Shown: positions 26,491-34,709 of the stretch, piece after piece
How the letters are laid out: every line of letters begins with the position of its first letter
Numbering within the stretch: position 1 is the first letter of the stretch
NCBI GenBank assembly: GCA_963707065.1
Contig: CAVPPJ010000001.1
Location: 19,566-83,565 of the forward strand
Length of the DNA stretch: 64,000 bases
Source of the DNA: Palsa-506 sp963707065
Lineage (GTDB): Bacteria; Actinomycetota; Actinomycetes; Streptosporangiales; Streptosporangiaceae
Direction: 5' to 3'
Notes under the pieces: generated by a model
Databases searched by the model: none
What the model saw: only the letters and a program-made list of their open reading frames with translations
What the model was told of the DNA's origin: nothing
Made by a program: the position numbers and the translations under genes

Positions 26491-29400
26491 TCAGGCATCT
26501 TGATAGACGAGAGCGACTAGGCAGTGTTCGACCGCTGCCACGGCTTGGGAGTTGATCACGGTCAGCGACCGGGCGGGCCCCGCGAGGCGTGTGACGGCGA
26601 CTGGAGTCCTGTTAGCTGGGTCCCACAACCGCACCGTGCGGTCGAGGCCGGCGGAGGCCAGCAGCACCCGCCCATCCGGCAACGGCACCGCCGCCAGCGC
26701 CATCACCCAGTCAGTGTGGCCTTTCAAGGGGTCATCGACCGGGGTCCCGGCGGCCGGGTCCCACAACCGCACCGTGCGGTCAAGGCCGGCGGAGGCGAGC
26801 AGTACCCGCCCATCCGGCAACGGCACCGCCGCCAGCCCGAACACCGGGCCGGTGTGGCCTTTCAGGGGGCCACCGACCGGGGTCCCGGCGGCCGGGTCCC
26901 ACAACCGCACGGCGCAGTCGTTGCCGCCGCCGGAGGCGAGCAGTACTCGCCCATCTGGCAACGGCACCGCCGCCAGCGCCATCACCCAGTCGGTGTGGCC
27001 CCTGAGGGGGTCACCGACCGGGGTCCCGGCGGCGGGGTCCCACAACCGCACCGTGCGGTCTCTGCCGGCGGAGGCGAGCAGCACCCGCCCATCCGGCAAC
27101 GGCACCGCCGCCAGCGCCTTCACCTCGAGGGTGTGGCCCCTGAGGGGGTCACCGACCGGGGTCCCGGCCGCCGGGTCCCACAACCGCACCGTGCCGCCGT
27201 CGCCGGTGAAGGCGAGCAGCACCCGCCCATCCGGCAACGGCACCGCTGCCACCGCCGAGCCGGTGCGACTTTCCAGCGGGTCACCGACCGGGGTCCCGGC
27301 GGTCGCGTCCCACAACCGCACCGTGCGGTCTCTGCCGGCGGAGGCGAGCAGCACCCGCCCATCCGGCAACGGCACCGCCGCCACCGCCGACACCAAGTCG
27401 GTGTGTCCCTTCACGGGGTCGCCGACCGGGGTCCCGGCGGTCGGGTCCCACAACCGCACCGTGCGGTCGCCGGCGGAGGCCAGCAGCACCCGCCCATCTG
27501 GCAGCTTTACCACGACCACGGTGATCACCTCGCCGTTGTGGCCCTCCAGCGGGTCGCCGACGGGGGTCCCGGTGGTCGGGTCCCAGAGCCGCACCGTGCG
27601 GTCGTAGCCGGCGGAGGCCAGCAGCACCCGCCCATCGGGCAACGGCACCGCCGCCACCGCGTTCACCGAGCGGTCGTGGCCTTCCATGGGCTCACCGACC
27701 GGGGTCCCGGTGGCCGGGTCCCACAACCGCACCGTCCCGTCGTAGCCGGCGGAGGCCAGCAGCACCCGCCCATCGGGCAACGGCACCGCCGCCACCGCGT
27801 TCACCGAGATAGTGTGGCCTTCCATGGGGTCGCCGACCGGGATCCTGGTGGCCGGGTCCCACAACCGCACCGTGCAGTCGCGGCCGGCGGAGGCCAGCAG
27901 CACCCGCCCATCCGGCAACGGCACCGCCGCCACACCTTTCACCTCGCCGATGTGGCCTTCCAGGGGGTCGCCGGCCGGGGTCCCGGCGGCCGGGTCCCAC
28001 AACCGCACCATGCTGTCCATGCCGGCGGAGGCCAGCAGCACCCGCCCATCGGGCAGCGGCACCGCCGCCACCCCGTATACCGCGCCGTCGAGGCCTTCCA
28101 GCCGGTCGCCGACCGGGGTCCCGGCGGCCGGGTCCCACAACCGCACGCCGCCGAGGCCGGCAATGGCGAGCAGCACCCGCCCATCGGGCAGCGGCACCGC
28201 CGCCACACCTTTCGCCCCGGTCGTGTGGGTTTCCCGGGGGCTACCGACCGGGGTTCCGGCCACCGGGTCCCACAACCGCACGGTGCTGTCGTCGCTGGCG
28301 GAGGCCAGCAGCACCCGCCCATCTGGCAGCGGCACCGCCGCCAGCCCTCCCACCGCGTTTGTGTGGCCTTCCAGGGTCGTGTGTTGGGTGCCGAGCGAGT
28401 GTGCCCATTCAGGCTGCAACAGGGATGTGGTGCGGGCATTGAATGCGCGCATGAGGTGGGGCAGCCCGAGGTGTGCCGAGTGGAGCGCCAGGAATTGAGC
28501 GCGCTGATCTGGTGCCAGCTCGTCGGCGGCGGCGCCCGCCGAAAGGAGGACGGCGGCAACCTCCGCCGGCGGCCCGGACTGTGGGGCGGACAAGGCGCGG
28601 CGCACGTTCGCGAGATCCGCGTGCAGGAGGAAGCCGAGGTCGGGGATGAGCTGGCCGATGCGGCCTGCGGCTTCGGCGTGGGCGGCGAGGTGACCCAGGG
28701 TGTAGCGGGCGGTGTTCGCCCATCCGCGGCGTCGTCCCTCGCCGGTCAGCGCGGTGGTGATGGCGTCCTGGTCGCTGCGTTCGTCACGGTGCCCGCGGAG
28801 CTGGTCAACGAGGGCCTGGTGGAACAGGCGGATCAGGCGCCCGTCTGCCTCGGTGCTGGACTGCAGGAGGTAGTCGGCGACCCGGCTGGTCCGCAGGGCG
28901 TCCAGGTCAGCCTGGGTGGTGGCGTAGCCGAGGCCATCGGTGATGGTCAGCCAGGTGTGGTCGTCCATGCCGGCGCCCGCGGCGTAGGCCAGCGCCGTTA
29001 GGATCCCCCGCAGCCGCGCGGGATCCTCGCGGCTGTCGAGGAACTGATCCAACGCGTCCCCGACCGATGTCGGCAGAGTGGTGATGTCGAATCCGGGTGC
29101 GGCCGGGTCGACGACAGCGCGGGTGTCCGCCAGCTGGGAGGCGGTCATGACCGCGACGAGGAAGTTGCGCCGAGCAGTCTGTGCGATCACTCGGGCCAAC
29201 CGGTGGCGCAGCGGGGAATCGGTCCGGTAGGTCCCAGCGGCGGTCCCGGGAAGGGGAAACGTCTGGTCGGCCTGGGTCAGGAGTCGGCCGGCCAGGTCCT
29301 CGACCTCGGCTTCGTCAAAGTAGGCGTCGTTGTCGAGATTGAGCAGGTAGTCGCCAGATGGGTCCTGCACCCCAAGTCGCCGCAGCAGACTGGCCCCCCC

Positions 29401-30522
29401 AGCAGTCCCCTGGGTAGACAGTGGCCTGGTGGCGACCACCGCCCGCACCCATGGACGTCGGGCCAGCTGTTCCACCAAGGTGGCGATCTGTTCCCGGTCA
29501 GCGGCGCGGGATGCCTCGTCGAGGGCATCAACCACCACGAGCCACCGCCGGTCCGCGACCTCCGTGCCGATCCGGTCAACATCCTCAAGCAACGAGTACG
29601 GCGTCTCGTCCGCGCCGGATCCGAACAGGTCCGCCACCCCACGCCGGAACGTCGCGGCGTCCGCGGAGCGAGCGTGGAACAAAAGACCCCGCCACTTGGG
29701 ATCCTTCCCAAGGTCGGACGCCACTTGAAGGCCCGCACGTGCAGTGACCACAGACTTGCCCGCGCCGGGCTGCCCGGTCACCACCAGCACCCGCCCCGTG
29801 TACTCGGAGCCACTCAACCAGTCGGTGATCCGCTCCAATGCCGCCTGCCGGCCGGTGAACATATCCGGCCCACGGCCACCACGACGGCCCCGCGACCGAC
29901 GGGCGAAGTGCCCCTCCGCGTCATCTCCGTCGACCAGCCACGGCAACCGGGCCAACACACCGCCCTCAACCAGCCGCAGCAACGGCAGGTACCGGTCGAA
30001 CCTGCCCTCCGCCGTTGACCCCTCACGGAGGATTCCGACCAGCTTCCCGGAGTCGGCGTCCACCACCGGGCCGCCACTATGCCCGACGAACGACCCAACA
30101 TCCGTCCAGTCCAGCTGCACCAGACTCCGGGTCGCCGCATGCACCGTAAACGTGCGCCAGATCCCCTCCTCGGTGAGATCCGCCTGCGGATACCCCACCA
30201 ACTCCACCTTTGGCGGAGCTCGCAAGCTGCCTGACAGCGGCACCGGCACCACCTTGACCGGCTCCAGCAACGTCAAGACCACCGCATCGACATCGAGCCA
30301 CTCGCTCTGCTCCGGCAAGACACCGTCAAACGGCGCCAGCCCCGGCAGTCGCACCGTGATCCCAGGCTTGATCGTGCCCTCAGCCCGGCCCCCTGCAACC
30401 ACATGCCGACAGGTCAGCACCTTGTCCGGTTCAATCAACACCCCGGTCCCAGCCGGCCGCCCCGACCCACCGACGTGAATCGCCGCCGTGGCAGCCAGCA
30501 CCTGCTGCTGCCACGAACTCAT
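26491..30522 (-). CDS. Trypsin-like protease-NACHT NTPase-WD40 repeat effector
   Basis: ATG 30522 (MSSWQQQVLAATAAIHVG) overlaps the upstream gene's stop (ATGA) and gives 1343 residues. Domains: a trypsin/HtrA-like protease (1-200) with His40 (LTCRHVV), Asp79 (LDVDAVVLTL) and Ser149 (GHSGGPVV), so the triad is intact. Then a NACHT/STAND NTPase with Walker A GQPGAGKS (250-257) and Walker B LVVVDALDEA (328-337). A helical region (~430-740) is followed by 13 WD40 units, each with LPDGRVLLA and (V)RLWD, plus a degenerate fourteenth, enough for two seven-bladed propellers. No signal peptide or membrane helix, so cytoplasmic. In the STAND family, ligand sensing by the repeats triggers oligomerisation; here that would activate the protease. 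Partner: the small protein at 30519. Confidence 0.9.
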   Translation of the reverse strand: MSSWQQQVLAATAAIHVGGSGRPAGTGVLIEPDKVLTCRHVVAGGRAEGTIKPGITVRLPGLAPFDGVLPEQSEWLDVDAVVLTLLEPVKVVPVPLSGSLRAPPKVELVGYPQADLTEEGIWRTFTVHAATRSLVQLDWTDVGSFVGHSGGPVVDADSGKLVGILREGSTAEGRFDRYLPLLRLVEGGVLARLPWLVDGDDAEGHFARRSRGRRGGRGPDMFTGRQAALERITDWLSGSEYTGRVLVVTGQPGAGKSVVTARAGLQVASDLGKDPKWRGLLFHARSADAATFRRGVADLFGSGADETPYSLLEDVDRIGTEVADRRWLVVVDALDEASRAADREQIATLVEQLARRPWVRAVVATRPLSTQGTAGGASLLRRLGVQDPSGDYLLNLDNDAYFDEAEVEDLAGRLLTQADQTFPLPGTAAGTYRTDSPLRHRLARVIAQTARRNFLVAVMTASQLADTRAVVDPAAPGFDITTLPTSVGDALDQFLDSREDPARLRGILTALAYAAGAGMDDHTWLTITDGLGYATTQADLDALRTSRVADYLLQSSTEADGRLIRLFHQALVDQLRGHRDERSDQDAITTALTGEGRRRGWANTARYTLGHLAAHAEAAGRIGQLIPDLGFLLHADLANVRRALSAPQSGPPAEVAAVLLSAGAAADELAPDQRAQFLALHSAHLGLPHLMRAFNARTTSLLQPEWAHSLGTQHTTLEGHTNAVGGLAAVPLPDGRVLLASASDDSTVRLWDPVAGTPVGSPRETHTTGAKGVAAVPLPDGRVLLAIAGLGGVRLWDPAAGTPVGDRLEGLDGAVYGVAAVPLPDGRVLLASAGMDSMVRLWDPAAGTPAGDPLEGHIGEVKGVAAVPLPDGRVLLASAGRDCTVRLWDPATRIPVGDPMEGHTISVNAVAAVPLPDGRVLLASAGYDGTVRLWDPATGTPVGEPMEGHDRSVNAVAAVPLPDGRVLLASAGYDRTVRLWDPTTGTPVGDPLEGHNGEVITVVVVKLPDGRVLLASAGDRTVRLWDPTAGTPVGDPVKGHTDLVSAVAAVPLPDGRVLLASAGRDRTVRLWDATAGTPVGDPLESRTGSAVAAVPLPDGRVLLAFTGDGGTVRLWDPAAGTPVGDPLRGHTLEVKALAAVPLPDGRVLLASAGRDRTVRLWDPAAGTPVGDPLRGHTDWVMALAAVPLPDGRVLLASGGGNDCAVRLWDPAAGTPVGGPLKGHTGPVFGLAAVPLPDGRVLLASAGLDRTVRLWDPAAGTPVDDPLKGHTDWVMALAAVPLPDGRVLLASAGLDRTVRLWDPANRTPVAVTRLAGPARSLTVINSQAVAAVEHCLVALVYQDA
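26600..28390 (-). repeat. Thirteen near-identical WD40-coding repeats
   Basis: Units of about 130 bp share nearly the same DNA around CACCCGCCCATC(C/T)GGCAACG and CGGGTCCCACAACCGCAC. They differ mainly in the short segments encoding blade loops (GHTDWV, GHIGEV, GHNGEV). Such homogeneity points to recent duplication or gene conversion. Confidence 0.8.
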
Positions 30523-30839
30523 GACGACTCCGTGGGCTTCTTCCAGGTCAGCGTGACCTTGATGGTGGCCTCCGCCTGTTGCTTGGCGAAGAACCACGCA
30601 TTCACCTCCCCGGCCACCTTCACCCCTAGCTCCAGCGCAAGTTCGTCAGGACCCACGTTCTGCCGCATCGCCGCGGCGACCTGCCCCGCCGTCTTCGCGA
30701 TTGCCGACAGCCGATCCGCCAGACGGCCACCGTCCTTAACGTCAGGCTCGCCACCGTGCAGCGATACCAGACTCGCCTCAGCCGACTCGAACAACACCGT
30801 TGAGCCGTCGTCCAACTGGTACTCAACAAGATCAGCCAA
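30519..30839 (-). CDS. Trypsin-co-occurring (CU044_2847/Trypco-like) small protein
   Basis: 106 residues, probable TTG start at 30839 with GGGGGA upstream (a TGA lies two codons before, so no longer form). It opens with a beta-rich segment VEYQLDDGSTVLFESAEASL, then a helical stretch RLADRLSAIAKTAGQVAAAM, then ALELGVKVAGEVNAWFFAKQ and a closing strand ATIKVTLTWKKP. This is the pattern of the small proteins encoded next to trypsin-like/NTPase conflict genes in actinobacteria. It overlaps the effector start by four bases, so the two are stoichiometrically coupled. It may act as adaptor, inhibitor or substrate; the role is not established. Confidence 0.75.
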   Translation of the reverse strand: MADLVEYQLDDGSTVLFESAEASLVSLHGGEPDVKDGGRLADRLSAIAKTAGQVAAAMRQNVGPDELALELGVKVAGEVNAWFFAKQQAEATIKVTLTWKKPTESS

Positions 30840-31080
30840 CCGTCATCCCCCTCCGATCGCCCTGGCCCGTAGACTCCACCGCAAGGTCAGGCACATCACA
30901 GGCAACCTTGCCAGGTCACGGCCCGAACAGAAAGGGGTGCCTGTCGGTCGGCTCGCGGGCTATTCGCAAGCCGCGGTGTCCATGCGGCGTCAAGGAGTCA
31001 CACTCTCCATGTCATCTACGCGGAGGGCACCCGTGAGGATCAATGCACTGGTTAGGGGGTCGGGCGCGGGCGCTTTCGGT

Positions 31081-31383
31081 TCAGATCGCTGGTCTGCCTG
31101 CTGATCCGGGAAGCGCGCCAGTCGAGCTCCTCCGCGCGGCCCAGGCGCGCAGCTGACCGCGCGCACCGCTGGAGGTCGCGCTTGGTGTTCGCTCCCAGCC
31201 GATCACGGCAGCGAGAACCGATCCGCAAAGGGCATGCACCAGCACCCGTTCGAGGCGCAGCCCTGCCGACCAGTCCTCAAGCGCGGGCCACCGCTCGGCG
31301 GTCAAAAAGCTGATCGAAAAATCTACGATGGCGTCCGGCTCAGCAAGCGCAGCTTTGATGTCGTGGACGCGCCTAGTGGTCAT
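31081..31383 (-). CDS. Hypothetical protein or gene fragment
   Basis: 100 codons, ATG 31383, no clear ribosome site. The first ~60 residues look genuinely coding (VHDIKAALAEPDAIVDFSIS and ALEDWSAGLRLERVLVHALC). The tail is Arg/Ser/Gly-rich and looks out of frame. No family recognised; possibly the stump of a larger gene. Confidence 0.3.
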   Translation of the reverse strand: MTTRRVHDIKAALAEPDAIVDFSISFLTAERWPALEDWSAGLRLERVLVHALCGSVLAAVIGWERTPSATSSGARGQLRAWAARRSSTGALPGSAGRPAI

Positions 31384-31759
31384 TCTGCGCGCCGCACGAG
31401 CCGGTGGCGTTGCGGAGATCCAGCAGAGCTGGCCCGCATCCCCTTGGCCATGCGGGGCGAGCCGGCCTGTAGGCCGGGTCTTGCGCTGGGAGGTTTCCCG
31501 GCCTGCGCGGATGTGCCCAGCATACGGCCGCCCTGACCTGCGGCTGAGATCTCAGCGGTTCTCATCGCTTCCCGGCGGAATCTGCGGTCATGTGCCCTGA
31601 GAGAACCGTTCGCTGACGCTTAATCCTTAGCTAATCCGCCGAGCTAAGCCTCAGCCTGTGGCGGGCAACCTCTCGGCAACCTTCCGGGCTGCTGCCATCG
31701 CAGTTCCAGCGTCGGCTGCCACTCTCAGAACTAGGGCATCGGCGAAAGGAGCCCAGCAA
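31384..31759. other. Upstream region of the exported DUF5666-like gene
   Basis: About 375 bp without a gene. Its 3' third is more AT-rich and contains the TAATCC direct repeat (31621-31637), so it is probably the promoter region of the gene at 31760. Confidence 0.4.
31621..31637 (+). promoter_or_regulatory. 11-bp-spaced direct repeat, possible OmpR-type operator
   Basis: TAATCC occurs at 31621-31626 and 31632-31637, exactly 11 bp apart, within an AT-rich patch 123-139 bp before the ATG at 31760. That spacing is characteristic of OmpR/PhoB-family response regulators. Confidence 0.3.
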
Positions 31760-32458
31760 ATGTCTTCCCGCAAACTCACCAGGTCCATCATCGCCGGCGC
31801 CGCGGCCATCGCGGTCGCGGGCGGTTCCTACGGGATCATCAGCGCAGCATCCAGCAGCAGCCCAGCCGCTGCCAGCAGCAGCTTCGCTGGCGGCGGGTCC
31901 GGCGGCGGGGGATCCAACGCCCGCTCCGGGCCGGCCGCAGGGGGAGCGTCCGGCACGGTCGCCAGCGTGTCCACGCCGAAATTCACCATGACGACATCAG
32001 CGGGTCAGAAGGTGACGGTCGAGGAAGCGTCCTCCACGACATACCAGAAGGGGACGAGCCCGGCCTCGGCGAGTGCCATTACGACAGGCGTACCCGTCCT
32101 CGTACTCGGGACGACCAGCGGAACGACCATCACGGCCACGCAGGTCATCGTGCAACCGGCTGGCGGCGGATCTGCGACTTCCTCGGCGGCAAAGGTGATC
32201 CCTTTCCAGCGCGGCGCGCCGGCCACGTCAAAGCAGGTCGGTCAGATCCCGGCGAACTGGAGGCAGGGGTCGGGGACGATCGTCAGCGGAACGGCAGCGG
32301 ATAAGGCGACGGAAGCTGCGCTGGCCGGCTACCCGGGGGCCATCGTCGACCGTGTTGTGAAGCTGAGCAACGGCGAGTACAACGTCCACTACATCGGCGT
32401 CAACTGGTCGCACCACGTCTTCGTCAGCCAGGACTTCAAGGTCATCGGCGCCGAGTAG
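31760..32458 (+). CDS. Exported protein with DUF5666-like and PepSY-like regions
   Basis: ATG 31760 after AAAGGAG. Residues 1-30 are a Sec-type signal (SSRKLTRSIIAGAAAIAVAG). A Ser/Gly-rich linker (to ~65) follows, then a beta-rich domain (GTVASVSTPKFTMTTSAGQK, then VLVLGTTSGTTITATQVIVQ) of DUF5666 type. The C-terminus (AALAGYPGAIVDRVVKLSNG and EYNVHYIGVNWSHHVFVSQD) resembles PepSY domains, often found in exported protease inhibitors or two-component targets. No lipobox Cys. It probably acts outside the membrane. The upstream 11-bp direct repeats hint at response-regulator control. Confidence 0.7.
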   Translation: MSSRKLTRSIIAGAAAIAVAGGSYGIISAASSSSPAAASSSFAGGGSGGGGSNARSGPAAGGASGTVASVSTPKFTMTTSAGQKVTVEEASSTTYQKGTSPASASAITTGVPVLVLGTTSGTTITATQVIVQPAGGGSATSSAAKVIPFQRGAPATSKQVGQIPANWRQGSGTIVSGTAADKATEAALAGYPGAIVDRVVKLSNGEYNVHYIGVNWSHHVFVSQDFKVIGAE

Positions 32459-32480
32459 CCGCCGCGTTAGAGCTGCCTCT

Positions 32481-34212
32481 GACCCGATTCCGCGAGTAGG
32501 CCGGTGACACGACCTTGAAATGCCGATAGGTGCCGCTCTGAGCTGGGATGATGATCATTGCGAAGTGAAAATCGTCTCAGTGGAGAGGCACCTATCTGGT
32601 GGACAGGATACGCGGCGGGAGACGGAAAACGCCGGCAAGCGCGGATCGGCGCGCCGGACCGGGCGCTGACGCCGAACGCGGGAATGGCCGCGATCACGGG
32701 GCTGTGTGACCGGCTGGGAGTGATCGGGGCGCTGGATGCGGCGGTCGGCCCGGTCAAGCAGCGGGATCGCGGCTTCGGGCCCGGGGAGTTGCTGACGGGC
32801 ATCGCGGCGGCGCAGCTGGCCGGGGAAGACTTCCTGGCCGGGCTGGACCGCCAGCGCGCTGATGCGGCCGGGCAGCAGATCACGCCGGTGCCGGGGCTGA
32901 GTTCCACCACGGCAGCGGGCCTGGCCCGCCGGATCACCGGCGAGCAGTGGCGGTCGGTGGAGCGTGGCGTCGCGGCGGTCACGGCGCGGATGCTGGACCT
33001 GCTGCCCGCGCCGCGGGCGGCGGCGCTGGCCGCGGGGCCGGTCACGATCGACCTGGACGCCACCGACGTGGAGGTCTACGGCCGCAAGAAGCGCGGCGTG
33101 GCCTATAACCATCTGGGCCAGCGCGTGGGCCGCCCGCACGTGGCGGCGTGGGCCGAGACCGAGATCGTGCTGGCCGCTGACCTGGGCGCCGGGACTGATG
33201 ACCCGCGGGCGAGCGCACCGGATCTGCTGCGCCGCGCGCTGGCCGCCCTGCCGGAACGGGCCCGGGCCGGCGGCCGCGTCGCGGCACGCGCGGACGCCGG
33301 CTATTTCGCCGGGCAGGTGGCCCGCGCCGCCCACGACGAGCACATCTCCTTCGCGATCGGCGCCCGGCGCATCGCGCCGCTGTGGCGGCTGCTGGACGGC
33401 ATCGCCGACGACGACTGGCACGAGGCCATCGAGATGGGCAATGCCCAGGTCGCGGTAGCCGATTACCGCCCGGACTGGTGGCCGGCGAACACCTCGCTGC
33501 TGATCCGCCGGGTCCGCCTCGCACCGGAGCAGGTCTCCGCCGACCCCCGGTCCCGGCGGCGCCGCACCCTGCACCCGGGCCAGCGGGCACTGCCGGTCCC
33601 TGGGCTCGCCGAGGCCGGGGCGATCTACGGCTATAGCTTCATCCTGACGAACCTGGACGTGACCACGCCGGACAAGGCCACCGCGGCCGAGCACTGGTAC
33701 CGGCACCGCACCACCATCGAGAACATCTTCCGCGACAGCAAGCACGGAGCCGCCCTGCGGCACCTGCCATCTGGCTACCCGCGGGTAAATACGGCCTGGA
33801 TGTGGGGCGCGCTGCTGGCCGCCAGCATGGCCGCCTGGCTGCACCAGCTCACCGCAACCACCCACGGCGAGACCATCCTGGCAGGCCACGGCACCCGCGG
33901 CGGCAAAGCCATGATCGAAACCCTCCGCCGCCGGCTCATCAGCATCCCGGCCCGGCTCGTGCGCCACGCCGGCCAGCTGATCCTGCGGCTGCCACCCGGC
34001 CACGGCCTGCTCGCCGAAGTCCTCGCCCGCCTGCGCGCCCTCCCCGCCATGCCCTGACCACCCGGCCCGCAAGGCCCCGACCCGAACCCCGGAAAACGCG
34101 AACCCGGCGCGACACCCGGGCCTCAAGCCTGCCCGCACAGTGAAAACAGCACCCTCGAAGATCAGAAACAACCCTGAAGATCAGCTCAGCGCACTACTCG
34201 CGGAATCGGGTC
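32481..34212 (+). mobile_element. Complete IS1380-family insertion sequence
   Basis: Bounded by perfect 19-bp inverted repeats GACCCGATTCCGCGAGTAG at 32481-32499 and its complement at 34194-34212, 1732 bp in all, with one transposase gene. Flanking 4-mers (CTCT left, TGAC right) do not match, so no target duplication is visible. Rearrangement after insertion, or slightly longer true ends, may explain this. Confidence 0.85.
32558..34057 (+). CDS. IS1380-family DDE transposase
   Basis: 499 residues in one frame inside the insertion sequence. Family features: AAITGLCDRLGVIGALDAAV near the N-terminus, VTIDLDATDVEVYGRKKRGV (first catalytic Asp), ARADAGYFAGQVARAAHDEH (second Asp) and HWYRHRTTIENIFRDSKHGA (catalytic Glu). 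The C-terminal helical part (TAWMWGALLAASMAAWLHQL) matches the remnant at 25660 in style. The start used is the first in-frame TTG; GTG or later starts are equally possible because conserved sequence begins ~30 residues in. No frameshift, so it is likely active or recently active. Confidence 0.9.
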   Translation: MRSENRLSGEAPIWWTGYAAGDGKRRQARIGAPDRALTPNAGMAAITGLCDRLGVIGALDAAVGPVKQRDRGFGPGELLTGIAAAQLAGEDFLAGLDRQRADAAGQQITPVPGLSSTTAAGLARRITGEQWRSVERGVAAVTARMLDLLPAPRAAALAAGPVTIDLDATDVEVYGRKKRGVAYNHLGQRVGRPHVAAWAETEIVLAADLGAGTDDPRASAPDLLRRALAALPERARAGGRVAARADAGYFAGQVARAAHDEHISFAIGARRIAPLWRLLDGIADDDWHEAIEMGNAQVAVADYRPDWWPANTSLLIRRVRLAPEQVSADPRSRRRRTLHPGQRALPVPGLAEAGAIYGYSFILTNLDVTTPDKATAAEHWYRHRTTIENIFRDSKHGAALRHLPSGYPRVNTAWMWGALLAASMAAWLHQLTATTHGETILAGHGTRGGKAMIETLRRRLISIPARLVRHAGQLILRLPPGHGLLAEVLARLRALPAMP

Positions 34213-34409
34213 TGACCATCACTGCCTGAACCGCCAGCGCGGCGGCCTAGCCGCTACCCTTGACCGGAGACCACTACGTTGGTGGCCCTCCTCCCTTCGC
34301 AAACATCCAGGCAGGCTCCGCCTGATACCGCCGAGGCCCCAGGTTGCGCGTGGCTTACTCGCTCGGGCTGGCGCGTGCTCCGTTCGTAGGCCACGTCCTG
34401 GAGGTTGCC

Positions 34410-34544
34410 ATGGCGTCCCGGATCAAGCGATCGGTGCCGGTCACGGTGAACGACGTGCTGGACGGGCACGTGAAGCTGGACCCGGAGGGCCTGGACCGGA
34501 TCTACCTGCACGGTTATCTGGGCCGCTGCGCTGATCCGTCGTGA
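34410..34544 (+). pseudogene. Short N-terminal fragment of an unidentified gene
   Basis: ATG 34410 with GGAGG upstream. The 44 codons read ASRIKRSVPVTVNDVLDGHV and LDPEGLDRIYLHGYLGRC. The N-terminus looks like that of a larger conserved protein, but the frame closes at 34542-34544, so only a stub remains beyond the IS. I do not assign a function. Confidence 0.35.
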
Positions 34545-34709
34545 TGCTGAACCGCAGGACGCGTGAGTAGCAGTCAACGATGGCGTCCAGATCGTCGGGG
34601 AAAGATCTCACCTCAGCGTCATCTCCACGACCGGATGGTCGCATATTCGTCCGGATCTGCCGTTGTGCGGGCGCGCGGCGAGCTCGGACGACCTTGCTGA
34701 GCGCTCTTC

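Noticed and set aside
26524..29001. 825-codon plus-strand open frame opposite the WD40 gene
   Set aside because: It is antisense to the repeats; the absence of stops comes from the repeated GC-rich DNA, and the peptide is a monotonous His/Pro/Arg/Gly repeat.
32555..34171. 538-codon minus-strand open frame
   Set aside because: Antisense to the IS1380 transposase.
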